DNA of 64,000 nt from the NCBI GenBank assembly GCA_030710605.1, contig CP092863.1, positions 135,871,069 through 135,935,068 on the forward strand, in the 5' to 3' direction. How positions within the stretch are numbered: the stretch's first letter is position 1; each line of letters begins with the position of its first letter. This document shows positions 1 through 8,291 of this stretch, in pieces. Source of the stretch: Cordylochernes scorpioides. Its lineage: Eukaryota; Arthropoda; Arachnida; Pseudoscorpiones; Chernetidae. The notes beneath the pieces were generated by a model. That model saw nothing but the letters and a program-made list of their open reading frames with translations. It was not told the DNA's origin and did not search any database. Position numbers and translations under genes: made by a program.

Positions 1-217
1 TCGTTGAATCACAAAGGGAGAGTTATTCTATAAAGGAATCCCACACACGGGCGTAGTAACAAACACACTGATTTTATTTAACAAAGCTATCCAAAAATTT
101 ACATACTTGGCACGCGGTAAAATTAATTAATTTTACAAACAAAAGAACATTATGCAAAACAGCTAGAATTTTAACTATTATGTAACAACAGGTAGAAGTT
201 AAATATCAATCTGAACA
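1..217 (-). repeat. 3' LTR of the BEL/Pao element (partial)
   Basis: Positions 1-195 repeat at 5736-5930. The inner end is taken as the CA at 216-217, which on the minus strand gives an LTR starting TGTTCAGATT directly after a purine tract. The remaining ~99 bp of the LTR lie left of the window. Confidence 0.85.
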
Positions 218-1490
218 TCCTCCCCGAGTTGATGAGCACCATCAAAGCTGACCGGGGGCCCCTGTAGCAAAGCCAGCTTGACCAAGGGACGTTTAATGAC
301 GCCGGCCATGGTGCGGAGGGATACCAAACGTACGACTCCATCTTTTCCCGGGTGGACTTCAACTACACGGCCCATTAGCCACTTAGCAGGAGGCACATGT
401 CCTTCCTTTATAAGAACCAATGATCCTGATACCATATTGGGTTCTTTGACTTTCCATTTGTTTCGCTGTTGTAGGCTGTGGATAAAATCGGTAGATCATC
501 TTTTCCACAGATGTTGTAACATTTTTTGCACTATCTCCATCGAGACAATAGATGGTCCTTTACCAGTATCAACTCTTCCTCCGGAACGCACTGAGATGTC
601 GAGGTAAGCAAGAAGTGGGCCGGGGTCAAGGCCTCCAAATCATTAGGATCATTACCAAGAGGGGCTAACGGTCTTGAATTCAAGCAGGATTCGATCTGAA
701 TGAGGACAGTTAACATCTCTTCATAAGTTAGCACTGTAGTTCCTACAATGCGCCGTAAGTGATGTTTCAAACACCTTATGCCGGCCTCCCAAAGGCCTCC
801 AAAATGAGGCGCACCCGGAGGATTGAACTGCCACTCTGTTCCGTTATTAGCCAAGATGGCCGTCAACTCCTTTAATTGCTGTCGGGAGAGATAAAAATCC
901 GACTTCAATTTCTTGGCCGCCCCCACGAAGTTGGTACCTTGGTCACTGTAAATTTTGTTGCAACGTCCTCTGCGAGCTACAAATCTTTTGAAGGCCGCCA
1001 AGAAGGTAGGCTTCGAGGCATCCGTAACTAACTCTATGTGCACCGCCCGGGTAACGAAACAAGCAGATGTATCCTTTTCCGACTCTTCGTCCCCTACCTC
1101 CAGATAATTTCAATTGAATGGGTCCCGCATAATCCACCCCACTGACCATGAATGGTTTTCCCGGGTCAACCGTTCCTTTGGTAAATCGCTCATGACTTGA
1201 TGTTGGGTGGTTCGATTGTAACGGCAACAGATCACACAGTCTTGAACACATTTCTTGATTTGATCTTTGGCTCTTAGGATCCAGTACTCTTGTCGAAGAT
1301 TGGACAGTACCAGCTGCGTATCGCCGTGAAGAGTTCTTTGGTGCCTGTCACGAATAATAAGTTGGCTCAGCCGTCCCTCTGACGGCAATAAGGCAGGATA
1401 CTTCTGGTGGTAAGGTATGCCCGGAACCCATCTTAATCTCCCGCTAACTCGGAGGACACCCTGTTCATCCTGGAAAGGGTTTAAGGACAA
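199..1490 (-). pseudogene. BEL/Pao integrase and C-terminal region, frameshifted
   Basis: Three overlapping frames (1490-1110, 1251-943, 1043-531) carry a zinc-binding HxxxxH/CxxC segment (RQEYWILRAK ... VQDCVICCR), then an integrase core with VTDAS, SDQGTNF and the BEL hallmark PPGAPHFGGLWEAG, then LTPAHFLL. The frame 435-199 holds the DUF5641-like end (KWLMGRVVEVHPGKDGVVR) and stops inside the LTR. The frame breaks near 1040-1240 and between 531 and 435 make this non-functional as it stands. The integrase would insert the cDNA copy into the host genome. Confidence 0.85.
218..228 (-). promoter_or_regulatory. polypurine tract of the BEL/Pao element
   Basis: On the minus strand CTCGGGGAGGA lies directly before the TGTTC start of the 3' LTR. 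A purine run followed by TGTT is the usual plus-strand priming site of BEL elements. Confidence 0.7.
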
Positions 1491-2036
1491 TATTCTGCTG
1501 CACCCACTAACGACCTAGTGACGGCTCAAAGACTTCAGTTCTTCCCCAAAATAATGTTGTTGTACGGCCAAGAGGATCTCAACATGGGCTCTCTTAATTT
1601 CAGCGGGATTCAAGGGTGACTGAACTTTACCGCCCCGGCAATTACTAATAAACGAAGGATACAGGCCACAACTCTATTGTAAGTAGTGATCGAGGAAAAT
1701 CGTTCTCCCAAGGCGACCAAAAAAGGAACTTGATTCACGAGACCAACCGACAAGGCCGTACTTATTTCTGATCGCCCAGATATTGATGGCATTTTTGGTC
1801 ATTGGTCCCGGGACAAAATGAGCCAGCTTGGTCCCTTCCACCACAACCTGGAGCTTCCTATCATAGATCCCAAAACCCCCACGGGAAGCAAGGTCAGCGG
1901 GATTTTCTCCTTATGGAACATGACGCCATTCTTGAATCTGGCGGCTTGTCTGTATTTCTGATACCCGATTTCCCACGAAGGTTGGAAAGGTTCTAGCGAT
2001 GGTCTTTATCCATGCCAGGACGATGGTCGCATCCGT

Positions 2037-4526
2037 TCAACAGACAATAGTTCCCAGATCAAGTCGCATCACCGTCATAATGTGTGTAATTAGGCGAGTT
2101 AGCAAGACAGCCGCGCATAACTCCAGGCGTGGAATAGAGATTCGCCGTACGGGTGCCAAACGCGTCTTGACCGACACCAACTCTGCTCTGATGCCTTCGC
2201 TTCCACTAATTCTTATATATACAGCGGCTGCATACGCATCTTCTGAGGCATCGCTGAATCCATGCAGCTGAATGTCCTGGATTCCCATTAAGCCCAACCA
2301 GCGGGGTATCTGAACTGTTCGAAGACATCCCAGTTGTTCTCGAAACTTCTTCCACTGTTCTTTTATAGGTCCGTCTATCGGTGCATCCCAATCTTTCCCA
2401 GCTACCCACAACCGCTGAATCATAATCTTTCCTATCACAATAACGGGCGCCAACCATCCCATGGGATCGTACAGTTTTGCCACCAGCGATAGCATGCCAC
2501 GCTTAGTAATTTCATCTCCTTGTGTAGGCTCCTGGAAGCTGTACAAAAAGTAATCCCCCGCTGGATCCCATCCCAAACCGAGCGTTTTCACCACTTCTTC
2601 GCCATCAAATTGGATTTACATAAGACGGGCATCCTCGGGTATTTGATTCAGAATTGTCGGATCATTGGAGGCCCACTTCTTTAGGACAAATCCCCCTTTT
2701 TTGTAAGAGACATACAAGTTCTTCTCTCAACAGTATGGCCGACTCTGAATCCTCTGCCCCGGTCAATATATCATCCACGTATGTTTCCTTCCTCAATGCT
2801 TCAGCCGCTCTAGGATATTGACTGCCCTCATCAATGGCCAATTGGATCAATGTTCTTAGGGCCAGGAAAGGAGCCGGGGAGGTGCCGTACGTAACAGTAT
2901 TCAACCGATAGGGAATCATCGGCTCATTAGAAGTCTCTCTCCACAATATTTTCTGTCGGGCAGCATCCGTTGGGCACACCAGCACCTGACGATACATTTT
3001 TCTATATCCGCCAACATTACTACCTTATGATGCCGCCAATTCATTAAGATGGCAAATATATCTCTTTGCAACTTGGGACCGGTACACAACCTATTATTAA
3101 AGGAGAATCCGTTGGAGGTCACGGTGGAAACGTCAAACACGACTCGCAACTTTCGCCGATTTCCCTATACCGCATGATGAGGTATGAAACAACCACCCGG
3201 AGAATCCTCTGCCACCAACGCTGGTAAGGGAGTCATGTGATCCAATTTTATGTATTCTCGCATGAATGAATGATATTCCTCCTTTAATGGCACTTGCTTG
3301 GCCAAACGTCGTTCTAAACTAAGTTGTCGCTGGACACAAATAGAGACCGACCCCCCAAACAACTCAGGAACTGGCACCTTCGGGTCAAAAGGGAGAGGAA
3401 CGATAAATCGCCCACTAGCTGTTCTTTTCACCTTTGTCTTATATAATTCTTCACAGAATTCATCTTCGCCCGACTTGGCAGGTCTAATGGGGACCTCTTC
3501 CACCTCCCAGAAGCGCCTCAATATGTTGTCTAGCTTTTCTTCATAATTCACCCGGATGTTGTACACCATGTGGGGGCTGCCTTCTCCTTCACTGGGTAAT
3601 TTTACCGAAATAATCCAGCCCAATCGGGTCTTCTGCGCGCATAACTGGGTTTTCTCACCATACTTAAATTCGGGGAGTAATAAGCTTCCATATACGTCTG
3701 CTCCCAGTATTACATCCACTCGGCCACTTTTCTCAAACTGAGGGTCGGCCAAACTGAGGGTCTTCCAGCTGGACGGCACAGGGATACGGAGATCCCGACT
3801 AGGTAATATCCCAGTCATTCTTTCCACCACCAACGCCTTAAATGGTATGGTCCAACCTGACTCTGACAACGACTCCACCGAACAGGATACCATCTGTTTA
3901 ACATGCTCTCCCCTGGTGTCGTTAATCCCGTAGATTTGTGCGTTGACCTTTTGTACCGGAACAGTTAAGTGATGAAGAAGATCTTGGTGGTCAAAGGACG
4001 ACTGAGACCCCTGATCCAGCAACGCCCGCACCGTGATACCTACGCCCTGAAGGCCGACTATGCGAACCCGAGCTGTCGCTAACAAGGCCTGTGGGATTGC
4101 GGTTCTCACATGCATCCCTGATAAAGCGACCTCCTGTTCACCATTCGAGTTCCGCGGCTCTTCAGTGTTTCGGCTTTCCCTTTCCCCATGATCACGATTT
4201 TCCATGGATACTTGCCTTGGTAGATGCAGCGCTGTATGATGGGGGCCTCTGCAGTGAGAGCATCGTATTTGTGTTCTGCAGGTTGCCCTCATATGGCCCC
4301 GCCGCAAACAGCGAAAGCAGGCGTTAACCTTTCTCATTTCAGCCATTCGTTTGGTCACTGTCATGGAACGCCAACTTGCGCAGTCCTGGATCCAATGTCT
4401 TCCTTTACAACTTAGGCACAGTGGAGTCACTCTACCCTGAGCATCCTTTATCTGAGCGGTGTGCATTCTGGCTACATGTTGGACATAGGTTTTCCTCTGG
4501 GATGATTCCCCAAACCCCTCTTTCAT
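2037..4526 (-). pseudogene. BEL/Pao zinc knuckles, A17 protease, reverse transcriptase and RNase H, broken
   Basis: The 4526-3165 frame starts with nucleocapsid zinc knuckles (CLSCKGRHWIQDC, CFRCLRRGHMRATC, CSHCRGPHHTALH). A Pao-type aspartic protease follows, with LLDQGSQSSF as the active-site motif, and then the start of the reverse transcriptase, ending in HHAV and an in-frame TAG at 3165-3167. The frame then reopens (LRVVFDVS), shifts near 2998, and carries the catalytic YVDDILTG in 2997-2662. It shifts again near 2692, meets a stop near 2618, and continues as the Pao RNase H-side region with LHGFSDASEDAYAAAVY. At least three of these lesions lie in homopolymer runs. Confidence 0.88.
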
Positions 4527-4695
4527 ATATTCAAGCCGTTGTTCCCCCTTCTCTCCTTAAGAACTCGAGGAGTCGCTGTAATCTTTGGTCTATTGATATT
4601 GGGAGTTCTCCTTCGTCCTCACTATACCCCGCCAGCGCACTTCTTTGCCATATCCTCAACAAGTCTTCCGGCAGACTTGACTCTACTAGGGGGTA

Positions 4696-5466
4696 CTAAA
4701 ATGAGGCATTCTGTTGTGTAGTGACGCCAAATGATTCCAAGGCTCTTAAATGGGATTCGACCTGGTCGTACAAACTTTCCAACGTCAAGGTCTTTTTCCG
4801 TGCATTATTTATTACCAGTTTCAATAGTTGGCGTACATAGACCTCGGTCAATATTACTTTATCCCCAAACCGGTCTTGCAATGCTTTAACCACCTTAGGA
4901 TAATTTTTTGTGGTAAGAGGGTAACTTCTGACCAATCGATCCGCTCGGGTACCAGCCCTCATTGATTGTACAAGGTATTGGAACTTCTCTACTTCAGACA
5001 ACGCTGGACTCTCATGGATCGTCTTAAATTGCGACCACCATCCCAACCACTCGAGACATGTGCCGTCATAAACTGTGAGTGCTATCTTAGGCAGTTTGTA
5101 TGATGACATACCTTCCTGGGCGCTCCTAGTAGGATCCAGATTACTTCGGCCTTGGTGCTCATTTTTCATTAACTGGAGATATTCAGCCACTCGAAGTTCC
5201 GTTCTGATAAAATTCTTTTCATACTGGACCACCATATCTTGCTCCTTTTCCAGATCATGCGGAGTTATTGTTTCATCCTCCAACATCAGGTTCATAATTT
5301 GTGAATTTACATCTCTGAGTTGGTTCTCATTAGTCTCCAACACCTTAAAATTTATCCTGATGGTCTCACGAGATGGAGATTCCTTATCCAGTTCCGCAAC
5401 AATTTTCTTTATGATCTTTGTGGCAGATGATCGCAACAACGTTCGGATTTTCTGACTCTTTTTCAT
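4696..5466 (-). pseudogene. BEL/Pao gag (DUF1759 type), stop before its zinc knuckles
   Basis: 256 codons from an ATG at 5466. A coiled-coil-prone N-terminal half precedes the DUF1759 core (LPKIALTVYDGT, WWSQFKTIHESPALSEVEKFQYL, DRFGDK). Gag forms the intracellular particle in which the element reverse-transcribes. The frame ends at a TAG (4696-4698), after which gag-like residues continue in frame, followed by a one-base insertion in a G run near 4545. Gag and pol of BEL elements are normally one polyprotein, so this is a broken polyprotein and not a natural gene end. Confidence 0.82.
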
Positions 5467-5614
5467 CTTGAATTCTTAACAATACTTCACTTAGTTGATA
5501 TAAATAATTTCCTTTAACAATCAGCTTAATTTTTTAAAGTTCTTCAGAAGCATAGAAATTTTCTCAACTTCTTTAGAATTCTTTCTTCTTCAATTTTCTT
5601 TGCTTCTTTAGAAT

Positions 5615-5632
5615 CCGGCTCGATCAGGACCA
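5615..5632 (-). promoter_or_regulatory. primer binding site of the BEL/Pao element
   Basis: The minus strand reads TGGTCCTGATCGAGCCGG four bases inside the LTR end. It begins with TGG, as needed to pair with the CCA end of a primer tRNA, and resembles the TTTGGTCC...GAGCCGG stretch common at this place in BEL elements. Confidence 0.7.
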
Positions 5633-5636
5633 AATC

Positions 5637-5933
5637 TGTTTAACCTTGGCTGGAGGCGGTGTTCTGCTTACAAGTAGTACCAAGGGTCTCCGCTACCTTC
5701 TGAGGACTGTAATTGTTTTGAGTTGAGGCGATCACTCGTTGAATCACAAAGGGAGAGTTATTCTATAAAGGAATCCCACACACGGGCGTAGTAACAAACA
5801 CACTGATTTTATTTAACAAAGCTATCCAAAAATTTACATACTTGGCACGCGGTAAAATTAATTAATTTTACAAACAAAAGAACATTATGCAAAACAGCTA
5901 GAATTTTAACTATTATGTAACAACAGGTAGTCT
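5637..5933 (-). repeat. 5' LTR of the BEL/Pao element, outer end truncated
   Basis: 297 bp from TG at 5637 to the point (5933) where the match to the left LTR ends at ...ACAACAGGTAG. Its outer ~22 bp are replaced by the hammerhead relic that starts at 5934. Confidence 0.8.
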
Positions 5934-6160
5934 CAGTGGTACAGCCTACTCCACGCTGACGAGCGCTAACAGCACGAAACGCGTTCGTGGATGGCTTTTC
6001 TTCATTTATCAATAAATTGGTTTGACTAAATATCAGGGAACAGGCTAAATCAATGTTTAGTTGATTTCTGTTCCACTAGATGGCGATATGCCATCTGTAA
6101 AGCACATGTGCTCCTGGTCAGGATATGCCCTCTTTATTATTAATATATATATATATTTTA
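5934..6160 (+). mobile_element. relic of the hammerhead-ribozyme element family
   Basis: The order of parts matches one unit of the large array at 44436-48760: hammerhead, TTTTCTT linker, a GGAACAG.../...CTGTTCC inverted repeat, AGATGGCG, CACATGTG palindrome, then an AT microsatellite at ~6147-6160. The stretch 6031-6122 also matches one arm of the palindrome at 17893-18086. It directly abuts the truncated BEL LTR, so one of the two events cut the other. Confidence 0.7.
5943..5996 (+). ncRNA. hammerhead ribozyme, type I, diverged copy
   Basis: The core reads CTGACGA (5956-5962), stem II with loop at 5963-5975, GAAA (5976-5979), then a short ACGCGT-like stem III and GTT (5983-5985) with predicted cleavage after 5985. 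Stem I is TCCACG (5950-5955) with CGTGGA (5986-5991), six perfect pairs. The main family has ACCACG/CGTGGT, so one pair has changed on both sides, which supports a conserved fold. Stem II has one C-A mismatch here, so activity may be weakened. Confidence 0.75.
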
Positions 6161-6478
6161 AAAAGGTTTTTATAATATTTTTTCAAGGAAAGTTATAGAA
6201 AATTTCGATGTTGATTTAAGAGTATTATGTCGAATTGAGAGTATAATGTCAGTATAGCAAGCTATTACTGAACGAATAAGTAGAATTAAATATAATTTAT
6301 ATGAAAAGTAGTTGTAAATTAATGATGATTAAAACAAATTATTAAATATCATTATATTATATTTGAAACTCCCTGGAGTTTCATCCCTGCCCTTCATCCC
6401 GCCGGGTTTAATTTTGACAAATCCCGGCCCGGTACCAATCTCTTTCCATCCTGGTCGAACCATATACACGCGCTCAGC
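6161..6478. other. AT-rich stretch without recognisable genes
   Basis: No long frame, tRNA or repeat boundary is visible. A GC-rich patch at ~6370-6440 (ACTCCCTGGAGT palindrome, GCCGGG) precedes the dispersed repeat at 6479. Confidence 0.5.
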
Positions 6479-6645
6479 GTTGTAAATATCCACGCTGCGC
6501 GCGTATGTATTTGTAAATATTTCTTGTAAGATATAGTCGATGTTTTTATCAAGCCCGTTGAAGAGCGATTATCGCTTGAAAGCTAGCGTTTTAAAATAAA
6601 AAGAAACTCATTGTGGGAAAATATTTTTGTATTTTTAAACGTTTT
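6479..6645 (+). repeat. dispersed repeat D140, copy 1
   Basis: About 145 bp starting GTTGTAAATATCCACGCTGC and containing the hairpin AGCGATTATCGCT matches 23157-23300 closely. It ends with AATAAA-like text and CATTGTGGGA. It looks like part of an LTR or another transcribed repeat. No coding potential is seen. Confidence 0.75.
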
Positions 6646-7038
6646 TCACAATTCCATCATGAACAAACATTATTGTAGGATTTTCAGTCCCCCAAAACAG
6701 CATTACCTTCCATAATTCCTCATTATATACCAAAAAGAAACTTGATACATTCAACTTGATAGGAACTCAGATAACTCAAGTCAGATACAAAAGTCTTCAA
6801 CCATTCCAGCTCTGGAAGACCATTGAAATATTAAACAGGCAGAGAGAGATGTAGCGAAACAAATGTAGCGTCACGTGACACAGCAGGATGTGACGTCATT
6901 CTTTATAATAATATCTTCCATTAATGTCTTTTAATATCCTTCGGATAAATGGATTTCCTAAAATCATTAAATATCCATTCATTTTTACATATAAAAAAAG
7001 CTTTCACATATGTACAAAACTGAAAGAAGTGGAAAGTC

Positions 7039-7272
7039 TGTGGGGACCAGGGATGCAGCACCCCGCCGACGCCGCCCGCCAAGATAAATAAACAAGCGGC
7101 CGCCATAAATCACCAAACACAGCGGAGGATTCCGGAGAGAGGACCAGACGTGCATTCCGGGCTGTCTCCTCTTTGTCTTCCCATATAAATGTAGCCAACA
7201 AGAAACTCCAATAAACACTAACTTTGAGAGACTTCCTGAGCCATCGCTGGACCAGTAAATCGACACACCACA
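7039..7272 (+). repeat. 5' LTR of Gypsy-A
   Basis: Starts TGTGGGGACC and ends ACACCACA. It contains AATAAA (twice) and TATAAAT, as expected for a promoter and poly(A) region. No difference from the 3' LTR was found by eye. Confidence 0.95.
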
Positions 7273-7290
7273 TTGGTGAGCCGGACGTGA
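7273..7290 (+). promoter_or_regulatory. primer binding site of Gypsy-A
   Basis: TTGGTGAGCCGGACGTGA directly follows the 5' LTR. The TGG near its start would pair with a tRNA CCA end. Confidence 0.8.
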
Positions 7291-7496
7291 TTGAAAAGAA
7301 AAAGCATACGAAGATCTCAAGAGATAAAGAAATGCAAAAAGTGATTCAAGTTTGAAAAGAAGCATCATCCAGGATATCGGGATATCATCTCAAGACTAAG
7401 ATAAGTTTTTATATTATCTTCCTTGTTATTTTATCTCAATATTTTTATTTTTAACTTTATCTCTAAGCTGTTGTGTCGAATTTAAATTTACGTAAA

Positions 7497-8291
7497 ATGG
7501 AAACAGAAAATAAGCCTAGCGATACCTCAGAAATATGCAAAGTTAGTGTTAAAATACCGCCTTTCTGGGTTGAAAAACCTGAAATATGGTTCTTCCAGGT
7601 AGAAGCACAGTTCAAAATAGGTGGAATTATTCAGGAAGACACTAAATTTAATTATTTGATCTCCCAATTAGAACCTAAATATATAGAAAACATTTGGGAC
7701 ATAATTAATAGCAAAAGCGACAACAAGTTCTCTGAATGTAAATCACGACTACTTGAATTGTTCAGAGAAAGTGAAGGGTTGAGAATTAAAAAGTTAATTT
7801 CAGGTATTGAGCTCGGAGACATGAAGCCGAGCCAGTTATTACAAAAGCTCAGATCCCTCGCTACCCCAGATATCTCTGACAATTTAATAAAAACTTTATG
7901 GCTTGATAAACTGCCCACATCTATAAAGAATATACTTATTGTAAGCGAAGAGGACATTAGCAAATTGGCCATAATGGCCGATAAAATAAATGAAATAAAC
8001 TCTTCCAAAGAAATATATGATGCGGAAGTGCCTTCTTCATCAACAGATCGCTTGATCGCCAAATTGGAAGATCTTGAAAGGCAAGTGTCCGAATTGAGAC
8101 TGGATAGATCTAGATCTCGATCCAAAAATAGGACTCAGTCAAGGCCGAGAAGTAATTCTCAAAGATCCTTCGATCAAAGAGGAAGATATTGCTACTACCA
8201 TTTTCGCTTTGGATCTAATTGCTTGCAAAATAAATGCAGATCTCCGTGCAGTTGGAATGAGTCGGAAAACTCCAACCGGCGGACAGAGTAG
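7497..8291 (+). CDS. Gypsy-A gag protein
   Basis: 264 residues from the ATG at 7497; the frame is open upstream, but only with GTG and no ATG. The N-terminal 190 residues are an arthropod-type gag capsid (IPPFWVEKPEIWFFQVEAQF, then FSECKSRLLELF and PSQLLQKLRSLA). A coiled coil (LIAKLEDLERQVSELRLDR), an Arg/Ser-rich stretch and one cysteine-histidine knuckle (CYYHFRFGSNCLQNKCRSPC) follow. It builds the intracellular particle that packages element RNA. It overlaps the pol frame by ~31 bases, so pol is expected to be made by -1 frameshifting. GGAAAAC at 8264-8270 lies in the overlap and is a weak candidate slip site. Confidence 0.9.
   Translation: METENKPSDTSEICKVSVKIPPFWVEKPEIWFFQVEAQFKIGGIIQEDTKFNYLISQLEPKYIENIWDIINSKSDNKFSECKSRLLELFRESEGLRIKKLISGIELGDMKPSQLLQKLRSLATPDISDNLIKTLWLDKLPTSIKNILIVSEEDISKLAIMADKINEINSSKEIYDAEVPSSSTDRLIAKLEDLERQVSELRLDRSRSRSKNRTQSRPRSNSQRSFDQRGRYCYYHFRFGSNCLQNKCRSPCSWNESENSNRRTE

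Larger units (their letters stand above)
1..5933 (-). mobile_element. BEL/Pao LTR retrotransposon, broken, outer left part cut off by the window edge
   Basis: The element reads on the minus strand. Its right (5') LTR is at 5637-5933 and the inner part of its left (3') LTR is at 1-217. Between them lie gag, an A17-type protease, a Pao reverse transcriptase, RNase H, an integrase and the typical BEL C-terminal segment. The shared LTR parts (1-195 and 5736-5930) look identical by eye, which suggests recent insertion. Even so, the coding part carries in-frame stops (4696-4698 and 3165-3167) and several single-base shifts in homopolymers. The right LTR lacks the last ~22 bp seen in the left LTR, so its outer end is truncated. 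No target duplication can be seen because the left end is outside the window. Confidence 0.9.
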
